DNA of 64,000 nucleotides, taken from Branchiostoma floridae. Its lineage: Eukaryota; Chordata; Leptocardii; Amphioxiformes; Branchiostomatidae. The DNA is taken from NCBI RefSeq assembly GCF_000003815.2, contig NC_049995.1:12270427-12334426 (forward strand), read 5' to 3'. Under the pieces are notes generated by a model that saw only the letters and a program-made list of their open reading frames with translations, ran no database searches and had not been told where the DNA came from. The translations under genes were made by a program, and so were the position numbers. The stretch's first letter is position 1. The number at the start of each line of letters is the position of its first letter. Shown piece by piece: positions 46,711-59,500 of the stretch.

Positions 46711-46890
46711 TTGGTATAAATAATTAAAGGCAAATCTTATAAATTACTGTAATAAATAGCATTAAAACAAAATCAAAGGTGCGATAACGCCACATGATAA
46801 ATTAAATATCTGAAGTATAACTGAATGAACTGTAGGGGTATAAACCTTATTGATAAATAAATAATAAGAAAACACACAATAAATAAGCTT
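46711..46890 (-). promoter_or_regulatory. AU-rich element cluster in the putative cytokine 3' UTR
   Basis: Read on the minus strand, two UUAUUUAUU nonamers (46856-46864 and 46878-46886) and several further AUUUA pentamers (near 46716 and 46752) lie 700-870 nt after the stop and before the poly(A) signal. Overlapping motifs of this kind mark unstable cytokine mRNAs in vertebrates. The DNA is AT-rich, so chance is not excluded. Confidence 0.5.
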
Positions 46891-46954
46891 AACCATAAAC
46901 CTACCACAAAGTTTCTATCTTATGTACAATTCAACTAGTGTTGTGACGCAGTCT

Positions 46955-47042
46955 TATAGATATCTATCTTTGCTTAAATATTGATATTTTCAGTATTCTC
47001 TGGCACAATAGTTTTTGTAGCACCCGGTAACATTGTGATTTC
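46955..47042. repeat. ~85-bp repeat, second copy of 45358-45445
   Basis: TATAGATATCTATCTTTGCT...CAGTATTCTCTGGCACAA...GTAGCACCCGGTAACATTGT. It lies inside the putative 3' UTR of the cytokine gene. Confidence 0.85.
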
Positions 47043-47577
47043 CATATAAGATTTTTGTTTGCTATAGCTAAATGTGTTTTATGATACACAATAAATACTA
47101 TGTCATGCTGACATACATATTGCACACGCACACATCATGTCCTAACTAGCAGCATTTATACCAGCGTGTGTCGGGGTCACTATGCAACAAACTTCGCACG
47201 ATTCATGAGAAGTATAAAAAATATACAAAATTCCGTATTAAACCCTTAATAGTATCAAAATAGTGTACACTAAGGTTGACTTTGGAAACAGGGAATAGAT
47301 ACTCTTAGAAGGAATGGTTGCCCGGCAACCAGGGTTCAGAGTTCAAACACAATGTCGCGTGAGGCGGCCACTTGGGATTACGTCACAGCTGATGCGGCAT
47401 GGAACGGATTAAAAGTTACCTGCGAATGAAATTTCTGCATATGCTACCCGCATGAAAAAATATTCTACAGTTGTTGTTTTTTTTGCTCCACGTTGGCACG
47501 GAATTTTTTAACTGCTTCTCCTTGGCAAGTTTATGACGTCATCAGATACGCGAAGATGCGCTCACGAGTCGATGACG

Positions 47578-50500
47578 TCACGACCGTCTCCCGGTGTGGG
47601 TGGGACTCCGTGTCGTTCTGCGGCAGCCATTGTTGTAGCGAAGTTTCATGAAGTCTCGTTGGACTCTCCTGAGAAAGTCCACGAAGTCTCGTATAATAAT
47701 GTGGTCTCGGAGACTGCGGTCGTACTCGGAAGGCGTTTCGGAGAGATGCACGGGCGCTGGTGTTGCGTTGTCGGTCTCGTCATTCTCAATGTTCATCAAG
47801 TGCATCTGTGGAAACATAACAACGAAGAACAGATAAGTATACGTGTAATTACACATCTTGTCATTAAAACTGAAGCAAAAAACTCAACACCCTTGCACTT
47901 TTCTTCTCACAAAATTGATACTAACTCTCTCGTAGTTAGTTTTGAAACTACTGCGCTTTCCTTTTTTCAGTGTCTCATGCTTAGCACCTTAAGTCCTTCA
48001 GAGCCTGTCAGACTTTTTAGTATTTTACCACACCTTTCCCACTTCCCACACCTTACATTGGAAGATATTATACAACAGTAGAGCCCGAGTCCACACCAAA
48101 GCAGGCCACAATATTACTGTTGTCCATACCTTTGTTTCTGTTTCTGTTTCATTATTGCATAACAACAGGCATGTGACATAGGACCATGTTGTATTCTGTG
48201 GATGTATATATGTACAAACTAAATTATATTGAAAGCTACTATTTCTAACAAAAACATTACTTCAATTAAATGAAAAATGTTTGGTTTCTATGTTATTTAT
48301 CTGATTAAATTTTACCAATTTTGCGTCCTCATCATAGGCGGCCATTTATTCGAAGAGTACTAGTTCAAACTTATTCTAGTTCCATTACTGAACTATACAT
48401 TACTTACCTACTTTAGATTGCATCCGATTAGATTTTATTCTATTATCTTGATATCATAGACGTTTCTGCCTTTTCAATTATATACTTTTTTCAGAATTAC
48501 ATTTTACTATTTCAGTTCTTTGTGATACAGTAAAGTTTCTTTTCTTTACCGGCTTGTTGAAAAAAAAAGTCTCACATCTAACTGGAGACCCAAAAATAAT
48601 CACTCATTAATAGAAGAAATGATCACTAATTATTAAGACAAATAAACATTGATTAGCAAGTTCCTTACCGTAGTACTAATGGCGCGCATGAGGCTTCTCG
48701 TGTGCGACAAGACGTTCTGTAGTTGCCTGGACAACTTCTCCTCCAGCCTCCCGGCTTCTCTCACCACAGCCTCGCCCTCGTCTACTTCCAGCACGTCTAA
48801 GAAAGGGTAGAGTAGGTGGAGGTTGTGGCGCATGGTGGTCAGACGTACATCACTCTGTAGAACAACGGGAGAAGAACACAAACATCATAAGTTATCTGTT
48901 CTTTAACTGTTATTGATGAAGAATTTATGAGTGCCATTTTGATGTGGACTCTCGCGAGATCACAGCTCGGCGAGAATTCTTGAGAGCTGGGAAAGTCAGT
49001 TTCCACACTTCAAGGACAAGGACACAACATTGGTGGACAAATATGCAGATCAACTTATTTCTGAATACACAGTCTTATTTGAAATCGCTCTCCTTTATTC
49101 TATCTCTTACCCATTTAATCTACAATATGTTTATTCCTGTTTTACGTTTATTTCTGTCATAAGATTGTTAGTCCTAACTGTGATGCTTTTAAATAGCTGA
49201 GATTTAAACGTCTTTCCGAAGATAGAGCGACCAGTGCTTTCTTTGGTATTGGTATCATTTAGCTAAGTACAGGTCGCGATTACCCTACGACCTTTTGCCC
49301 CTTTGTAAGACACCAGGAAACCGCTAGAGGGCATATTTTATAACAATATAATGATACAATGACAGACTTGCCAAGATTAACCATATTTGGTAAGATAATT
49401 CTAATTCCTACAACATCACCAAATTTGGGGATCTTTATAACTCATTGTCATCACTGGCGACTTGACCATATTTGGGATGCATGCTGATAGCATAATGACG
49501 TGACGTCAGAGAAGCATTATCTCAGGAGAGGATTGACTTTGTCGTGACGTCATGACACGCAGGGGGTAATCCAGCGGCCATTGTGATTGTGAGGAAAGTT
49601 GTCTGACATGCGTAATTATAATGACTGAGAATGCGATAATTACAAAAGTAAGTTTGTCTTTCTGCGTTATTTGTTTGCAAACAAGCTTAACAACATAATG
49701 CGACAATTTGAAACGCTTTTAGTTACATATGCATGGCTTAGGCGTGCCAGCGGCTTGGTCTGACACAACTGGCCTTCGCAAAACTGGTGTTTTACGCCCT
49801 AAAGACGGTAACCTGGTCCCCGGTCCTTCCCAGGGATTCGGGCTGGGATTCCTCGACAATCTAAGCTTTTCTTCCCGCCTGGCTATCTTATAATTAGCTC
49901 ACCCGGCTAATTTTTCCTGCATTTGTTCTATTGTTGCTGAAGTGACTTCTAGGGGGGCTGGGGCAAAGTTTCCTCGGGGGCATGTTGCGCCTGGTGCCGA
50001 ATGACTAGCGTATGCAGGCCCTGACAAGGGTCTGGATCCCAAGTTATCCCAAAATGCAGTCGTGCCAGTTGGCCAACAGATATAGATAGAAGTCGTAAAA
50101 ACTGTGACAAAAATAAAATGTTTTATTGGGGAGGGGGGCAAACTTTCAAGTCAAGATTTTCGGAATGACACGATATGACCATTAGGGTCGAACAAATAAT
50201 GCAAACTATGTGTCTAGACTAACATTTAGACAAGTATGATTCAACATACATAAGGGGGTGTGGCGCTAGAACAGAGAGGTAGAGCTAGAACAAAAGACAC
50301 ATGCCACTTTTATGACCTTAAGGTCAATTCTGCAATGCAGAGAATTGAAAGTATGCATTGAGAATAAGATATTTATAATCTTGAAAAAACATTGACGAAT
50401 TGCGATGAATGTTGGATGACATCTTACTGTCACCTTAAGAGAGATGTCAAGTCAATAAATAGGACCTAGTGGAAGTAATTACGAAGGTGTGGTCACATTG

Positions 50501-53500
50501 TCGGCGATCCAGAAATAAGCCCAGGGATTCCCCCCTCCCCAAGCCTGTAATTTTCCAAGCCATTACTAGTACTATAATATCTCTGTGTACGTACAAATTA
50601 CAACAAACCGCACCTACAACTCGTGACCATGACAAGTCTTAGTCTCCAAGCAGACGTGTCAGCTGGATGACAAAAGAGAAGAATTTGGCCAAATAGGGAC
50701 AAATAAGCTACTATAGGTTTTTAGGCAGTCTTTTGCAGTCTATCCAGCTATGTACCGGACGGTCAGTTCACTCATAGGCCAATTAAGTCCTACTAGACCA
50801 TATTCTCCTACTACTGTTCGACCTAAAAAGTTGGCCATATTCCCCTATCACTGTTCGACCAGGCCGGAGTATGGTAGAGACTAGACAAGTGTAGCTAATC
50901 TTTTTGCGAACACAAATGCCACAAATTTCAGCAAAACCCCTAGCTCTTAAACTGTCTATTATTAAGATAACGCTAGCTTTCTTTCTATTTTTTTTCTATA
51001 TTGGCCCAAAAATATTTTGACCTCATTGTTTGGCCTAACGTCTTAGCAGGTATGTTGCAATGTTACACGCAATTTTTAAGCATCAAGGCTTCACGGGATA
51101 TTATAATCAGGTAAGAAATGGCAGATATGACAAGAATGCAGGTGAAACATTTTCGGTATGTCAAAAGACAGGTGCGATCAGGCGACTTCCTGTACGTTTC
51201 CTTATATCTCAGCAAAGGTGTCGTCCTCGCCTTCGGGCACACCTGTGCTAAACCTTTTGACCGTCTTGGAATGTTGGATATGGGCCAAGGAAACTACCTG
51301 TAGCCATATACGCCGGAAGGACGACACAATGACATTTCCTTCAATAAGAACAATGCCCGTCACGTATATTATACAGCACAGTCGCACATCCTGACATCGC
51401 CGTGCGATATTGTTTACAGATCAACATAGCATGTACAAGCAGACATGTGCCGGCATAGTTTAACTCTCGTCTGTGTATTTACAGAAAACAAAAGCGGAGT
51501 TTACAAAAACAGGGACTGACATTGTTGTGACGCAAACCAGAGCCAGAAAACACTTCCCTTGTTTACAAGCTTTTATAACAGTTCACCTGACCGCAAAATA
51601 TAGACAAAACGATATGGTCTGCATACAAACACAACAACCATATCCCGTCTGCCCAGAAACTGACCATGGAATAACAAATATTCTTATGATACTAATATTC
51701 CAAGCAGCACAAAGAGCAACATAGTCCTGACTTGTGTAAATACATATTTTCTAAACACAACATTGTACCGTAAGCTTTAAGATTTGGATCAGTGGTAAAC
51801 AACAACACATGGGAATTCGGAAGTGTGTTCTCTGACATTTTGAAGGTTGGATGCACTTCATGACTATGTCTTATGATTTCTAAGTCGTCCTCCGTCCTTC
51901 CAAGACACGTACGATGACTCTTCCTCGACAAAAACATTTCTTACGGACATACGCAGGATCTGGATTAGGATCTCTGGCACTGTGGGTGTATACATGGTGA
52001 TAACACGCGTGCCATGTTTTTGTTTTGAACGGAAGAGAGAAACACCCCGGTATGACTCAAGTAGCCAAAACACGACCCCGAATATATGCTGGATGAAACG
52101 CCATGACCTGCGGTTTGACAGGGCAAGTCTGGATTTTTTAACGTACGGTAGTAAAAAAAATAGTAATGCTGGGAGGGGGGTACACACATTATTAAAGTCT
52201 TTGAAGCCAGCGAAGAGTGTAAATTTCAAAATTCGATTAACGAAATGATTGTTAAGAATGTTTCCCCACCCTTATGTTGGTTATATAAGGTCATACGTGA
52301 ACGTTTAGTACCTCACGGGGACTTTGAACTCTACAGTCAAATTTAACTGAACACTTCATCAAAGAACATCCTCAAACCCATCATCCGATATCATTATACA
52401 CGGCGTGGCAACACTTAACTGTGTCTCCGAAGTCCTCCTAGAATGAAATTATACCTTACGTAAGATGTAATAACAGCATTGCGTAACGTAGCCCCAATTT
52501 CATATGTATTGTCTGAAGGATGCCAACAATAACAATCTGAAGGCACACAGACAAATACTGGCGCATGCACACGTTTGTTTGAATGAACACACACACCATG
52601 AATGAGCTTCATTAATCTCAGGATATTTTCCTAGTTACAAACAAACACATCGCCAAGACTTCCTGAAGAAGTGAACACTAATAAAATAGGGCACAAAGTA
52701 ACTTTTTCTACATAAAAAGGCCTACCAGGTGTGAATAAAATGAAGACTGGTGCTTAAGTCGTTTTCTAAGGTCGCAGGTGCACAATCCTTTCAACTTTAA
52801 GTCTTTAGCTAGCCTTCTCTCCGACGTGAAATCCTATTTATAAAGTGCGTACAGGAAACGTTTAAATATAGGCCCCGTGGCTGATCCGTTCTAACGGTTC
52901 TTCTCGTGTTAGTACAGTGTAACGAAACTCCAGGTCGGTGACGTAGAGGGGGGATTTAGATAGCGGAGAGGATTACAAATTCTAGCCTGTCCGGAGTCAA
53001 ACACACCGACACAAACTTCGCGAAATTCCTCGGTAATTAACCTCTAAGACCACTACCTCCCACTCTAAAGCTAAAGCTAACTTCCAGGAGGAATAATCTA
53101 CAAACACCGGTGGACACACATCAAATAGATTGTTGGTTTTTGTCGGGCGGAAAGACGACCTGAGTGCCGGCGGTATAGAACAACCATTCACGGGCAAGGC
53201 GAGACCACGGCCGGAGGTGTAATAGTCTCCAAGCAGACATGTCAGCTGGATGACAACAGAGAAGAATTTGGCCAAACAGGATAAAAATACGTTGCCATGG
53301 GGTTTCAGTCAGGGTGTTTTTTGCAGTCTAGTTTCCAAGCAGACGTGTCAGCTGGATGACCAAAGAGAAGAACTTGGCCAAATAGGGAAAAAAATAAGTT
53401 GCCATGGGATCTCAGTCAGACTTTTACAGTCTATCCAGCTATCTCATCCGGCTAGACAATTCACTCCTAGGCCAACTAACTTCTACTACAAGGCTTTTTA

Positions 53501-56500
53501 TTTCTAACTTGGCCAAAGTCATCTATTACTACTCAGCCAGGCAGGAGTCTGGAAGAGACTAGGAGGTTGTGAAGTCTCACAATCGGCGAGACCAACCTGG
53601 GTGGCGGTCGGGCTAGCCCCTCTTGCACCCGCTACCGACCGGGCATTCCTTAGATCATTAGTTCCCGACAGTCGGAACCGGAACGTAACGTTAGATCCCT
53701 GCCCAAACCTCAGCTCTAGTGGCGGGGCATCACTCTCTAGACGCTGACATTTGTTCTCACCGGGCGGCTAAACGATTAACACGCAAACGGGGACATTGCG
53801 TACATGTGGGGCCGGACCGCGGATGTCGTCTTTGTGGGCGAGTCTTGGCATCCAGCCTACCGCTTCAATACAACTTTAGATTTACTAGTGGGAAATGCAC
53901 ACACAAATTAAAGTACCGATTGAGGCTTTTATATTCTATTGCAAAGATTTGTGTTGTTGAAAGCCTGATGATAATCGGAAGCAAACTATCCCCATCAGTA
54001 AATGTAAACAAATATTTCTGGAGGCGTTTTTTTTTTCAGTGACTGTCAGTTACTTTCGTCGTCTATTCCAGACACCAAATGTCCCTGCTTCTGTATTATA
54101 TAGTAAGAAAGACCCTTGTTTTCACGTGTAAATTTTTAACCATGACTCTATCAGATAACATGCTTGTTGGCCTTGACCGTGCCTTTTTTCTAAAGTAACC
54201 TGCTGACTAGGCCAGACTACGTCTAGACATGGAAACGACGTGAAAAAAAATATTTCAAAAACTCTCAGCAGACGAACCTTCTGTAAAAAATTAACTTCTC
54301 TTTTATGCTTATGTACAGCATTAGGAGGTAAGAATCAGCACTGCAATTTAGAATTTTGATTCATTAGAGTACTTTATTGCGAATATCTCTACATGTATCA
54401 TTGCTGTGCAACGCTCTGATTGACTTGTACTTAGCCTCCAAGTCAGACCTTTGGCTGGGTGACTGTTAGAAAATCGGGCCCAATAAAAATTGATACAGAA
54501 GCAGAAAACAGTACATGGTTAACCAATAAAGCATGCCCAAGAAGTCTGCTTGTTGTGCTCTGTTTGTTACGGCATAAATATACAATAAAGGTCTTTATCT
54601 GTCCAATACAATGAACAAGTGGCCAGGTGTGTTGTATGATTGTTTCACAAACGCTTTGATCTCTGACAGAGATAATTTTGCGGTAATTTTTTCAGGAAGC
54701 AATTTTGGTAATTTTGTTGACCATCAGATTTTGAAGATGCTGGTCTCTGTGCTGGTTATTTTAACCGTCTAGACTCTTCAATAACCACCTTTGGGACGTG
54801 TGGTAAGAAAGAGGCTTGTTGTTGGCGCGGATGTCTTGACTTAGGGCCTGTGTATTGGCAGGAAATGGCCAAATGATCGATTGTGACCATTCATTCTCAG
54901 TCCGGAAGGGGTCTTGAATTGGCCTTATCTACAATAGGAGGTGTATGTTGTACATAAAGCTGCCAGTGTGTACAAGTCAAGCTGCTAAGCGCTAAATCAG
55001 CTTCAATTGTGACATTGTCACTTCGCCAACCACTTGAATCGACTTCTGATGTTTTGCCGCGTGTTATCTAACAAGATTCTTACATCAAATCAATTACATG
55101 ACATACATAATTAAAGGTTTCGGTTACGCTTCAAACGCGGGAGCGGATTTGTTGTATTTTCGAAGCGTTAACGTGATTTGGGTTCGTCATAGAGGGCCTT
55201 TTGAGTCCACAGCTTGACAAGGGCACACCCGGCTTATGTGGTTCCCCTGTTGAACAAACAGTAGCTTGTGTATCCAGGGTTATACGAGATGACTCTAGCT
55301 CGCGGCCTTTTCTCGCTCTAGTAGAGTCCGCGCGTGTACGAGCGGTATTCACTCCGTTCGCCCTCAAGCCACGATTGTTCGCACACCATACATGACAAGG
55401 CTGGGACTTGTTGGAGTGCTACTAGCCACAATGATGTATAAACCCTACACACAAAACTAGAGATCATTCATGGTCACGACGGACAACTTACACGCTGCGC
55501 TCGCTCGTTGCTCTTTTCTGGAAGTCAGGCAAGCAGACTATCAAGGCTTTAGGTTATACCGTTAAGTAGATAGCGCTATACTAACCACAGGGGAACTTGC
55601 GTTTTTGTGTTATTAAGAAACCTGCGTACGTGTTAAAATATCACAATGCAACAGTTGCCTATCTCGCTATCTTATCTCATCTTCCTCGTTATCTTATTTT
55701 CTTCCTTTTGATTAGGCACGCGCTATGGATATGTCTTTTTTATCTTCCGACTTGTCTGTAGTCCGCCCCAGGTGCGTAAGTGTGGACAATAGATACACTG
55801 TGTACAATGAAGAGACGACATGCTAACCAGAAAAACGTGCCCTTTTCCTCGTCATGAGGAACTATAATTGGAACAGACGTACAAACCAAGAAGCTTGACT
55901 AGTTTCAAACAAAAGAGATATCCCGGGTCAGAAAACAATTATAGGTCAGTTACTACGTCATAGGATCCCCTTAAAAAAAGCAGAATAGCCTATTTATAGA
56001 CCTATTTATACCGATCTAGGATGCACGTCAAAAATGTACTCTTTTAAAGGACTGCTACGTAAAGTAGAAGTTGACACGAATACAAGTGGCGAACATGTTT
56101 GTAAACTGTCACATGCCTATCTGTATAATAGATATTACGTTGACGATGTAAACGCGTAATGTTTGTAATCTTATACTGTTGAAAACACTGTGATTATGAT
56201 GGACAGATGGCAGCATTTATATCAGGTGTTAAGTAACAACATAAAGGCCGCATATACACATGTACGTACGGTCAGAGAGTTGATTGATCTACTGCTTCAG
56301 TGACTATAGCCTGTAAATTCATACTTCCCAACTGTCCTACAAAGATCTAGACACGACTGCTAAGTACAGTTGACACTTTGATCCGAAAACGTCAAACAAC
56401 GATCTTGTCTTTCCTAACGACGGAGACAAACTTTCCCCAAGAATTTCCCGGTTTGAGTTTATTTTGTACATAGCCTCTTTCCTGACCGGGGCATAGCTTA

Positions 56501-59500
56501 CATACCTAGATTCCTTCCCTGCTATTTTTACTTCAGGTGAGACTTTAATCCCTTCAATTAAGAAGATTTGGAAATATTTCCTCCGATAGGTTACTATTTC
56601 TATATAACCCCCCGATTAAAATTCCGACAGAGAAAGGGCCGAGGTCGGAAGTAAATATAAACATCCTAATTACACAAACTCTTAATCATCTCTTAAGTCA
56701 GCACACCAGCGATAGATATGTTTATCTTCTAGAGAGAACACTTACCATGCTGTTAAGGGTGTAATGGATATGATTATAGTTACTGGGTGGTACGTAGAGA
56801 GTAGCCTCTAGCTCCACCAGGCCTTCCTACGGGGATCGTAGAATTCGGCAAAAAATCGGTCCACGCTTAGGTTTATGTTTCCCCTCCGGCCGACCAACTC
56901 CTCTGGTAGCAAAACTGCCCTGGTTACCTGGTAAATTACTCTCCCTATAATAGCTAGCGTAGCCAGTCTGATAGAGGCTAGAGAGAGCGTTAACGTTACT
57001 TACCGTTAAACTTTCCCAGTCGGTGTAAGACGTGCTAAGTTCAGGAAGCCCTCTGAGAGTCAGGTCACGGTTGGAATACTCCGGGTTGCCGAACCTTAGC
57101 TCATTCTGCAAAGAAAACAAAATTAAAGATATTATCATATTAATAAGCAACAAAAGAGCCTGTGTTTCAAATCTCTCACTGTCAGTAACTGATTGGGACT
57201 CTTCTTGTTGTGGCATAGCAAGTGGAAGGCTGAAAAAATGTTTTATTTACGCCAAACAACTTCGCATTTATTTGAGTCTAAAATCATACATCTACCTGTC
57301 CTACACTATATATATAGTAATAGTCTTGTACTATCTCAATATAAGTGTATGCCACTATGTAAAGGATGGGATATTTCCACAAGAGGTGGTTGGGGGTTAT
57401 TGGTATTTCCATTGTACACCCTTAGCTACAAGGAAACAGTAATAGCTAACGTATAAGAAGCTACGCATCTTACGATTAATTTCTTAGATTCACGTTTACA
57501 TTTCTACTTCCTTTCTTTCTTCAATCTTTGTGTACACTTTGATTTACAAATGAAATGTTTCAAAAGAGAGAATCCTAGACTAATATTTCCGATATGCAAA
57601 TCAGAAAACATTTTCATATTTCCGTTGTCTTCTCGCCAGTCTATACTCCTTGCCTTATATGGTCATACGACAAAATCAATACACGATCAATATTCAGATC
57701 TCGTAGGACGAGACCACTTTTAAGGGAGGGACCCCGGATACATGTTGTCAATTTCAAGGCGTGCTTTGGATCTTTAATCTAGCATATCCTTCTATTTTTG
57801 CGTATTTTGGTGCGGCAAAAAATGTAACATTGGTGGGTTGGGTACAGTAGCTTAATGAGGGATGACGAAATAAAAGAATGGAATAGCGTGTGACCTCCAT
57901 ATTCAAAGTAGACCCTCCCTGTCTCGCGTTTACTCTATGACCCCGCGCGTTGGGCCAGACGTAAAGTGGGCTGAGATTAAATTTTTTGAGCCTCCGCAGA
58001 TTTTCAGTTGGCGGGAAAAACATGAATAATTCACGCACCCCGTAACCCCCCGCGACGCCCTCAACGAAATTTGTCTGGCCGGCGGTGTAGCAGGGGTGGG
58101 AAAAAGCTACATACCAGAATGTGGGCGTCTTTTTGAAGGACTTTCTCTGGACTTTACGTGCCCGCGAGACTCCAGGTACTTGTATGAGGATTCGTGTTCC
58201 AACACGGGATAAGCCTTTACTAATTGAAAGCTCTTAGGCAATTTGAGAGCACCAGCTCAGCTTGGCGACTGTACTCCTTTTGAACTTACCGACATGATTA
58301 CTCAAACGTATGGGTGTATATGTAATAATATTGACAGAAAGATACGACACATTTGGTATCATATTTCCTTTTCTATAGATATGGTGGTATTTTGCTGCAC
58401 TTGTACAATGAGTAGATTCTGAAATTACAAGTGATTTGGAATTTGACATTTTCTTGCGTCACATTTGACATCTATTAAACTTGTGCAAATTGCTGATTGA
58501 CGTGACAGTGTTTAACAAATAGAGCAGACAACAGGAGTTCAGATAATTCACTGTTTACGTAGGATTTGACCCTTTAAACACGACAGTTCATGAAAACTAT
58601 ATCAGTGATTGCACTAAATGTTTGTGTATCGATTTGCTTTGGTAGATTATCAAATCAGGGCGTGAATTTCGGTTCCTATATTTGTGATCACCGTATCACA
58701 GATATGGTGGTAGGAATTTGAGCAGATAGAACCCAGAGCTACAAGGCAAACCACAAGTAGGAATGGCCTGGTGGTCTTTTCGTGGAATTGGTACCACGCC
58801 GGTACCGAATTTAGCTCCACAGATGGCTAGGGCTTGTCATTGCTTGTTAAAACAACGCCGCTAGATGCAAAACAGGGCACACAAGCACGCAATGGTTGGG
58901 ACCCCGTCACACACACACACAAAACAGCTCCATGAAAATACCCCATTATTCTAAACTGTCACAAGCTCTTACCGCATGGCAAGCGGCGGCGGAAGTGATT
59001 AGCTTAACACCTTAAAACGTTTGACATCTCGTCCGAAAAGTTTGAAAGCGAGCCAGGAGCCGGCTTTGTGTTGCGAGAACGGTTCGCGGGTTTCGTTTGG
59101 GAAATTTCTGTTTACCTATGGGGTCATGACTGAGGGGAATTCTAGCTCTCTCGCCCGACGACGTCAAACAAAATAACAAGGGCGGGTCAACAAGCCGGCG
59201 AGGTCAACAGACTACAAGTCCAACAGCTCGAAGAGCATAGCTACAACCACGTCAAACAGTAGCGTAGTTATGTAGTTAAACACAGGCTACATGTGCACAC
59301 ATGTTACTGTCGTTAGCCCACCCATACACAGTACCAACACGTGCGAGCGGTAAGAAAGGAAATTTAAGACAGAACTTGCATTCCATTCCTTCTACCACAA
59401 GTCTAAAGCACCCGATAATAGCCCCAACTGAACAGGAAATACCGAATAAAAATTTTCTGGAAATAGAAATCTGTTTGTACTTACGAAGTGTTTAAAGAAT

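Larger units (their letters stand above)
48855..57003. other. 8.1-kb intron of the cytokine gene
   Basis: No coding exon recognised. It holds three copies of a repeat starting TCCAAGCAGACGTGTCAGCT (listed separately), G-rich blocks (50120-50140, 52165-52180) and otherwise unique sequence. Confidence 0.5.

Noticed and set aside
56827-57216. Longer cytokine exon 3 extending past 57004
   Set aside because: GTAAGT at 57003-56998 is a consensus donor and keeps phase 0 with the next exon; the downstream frame is intronic.
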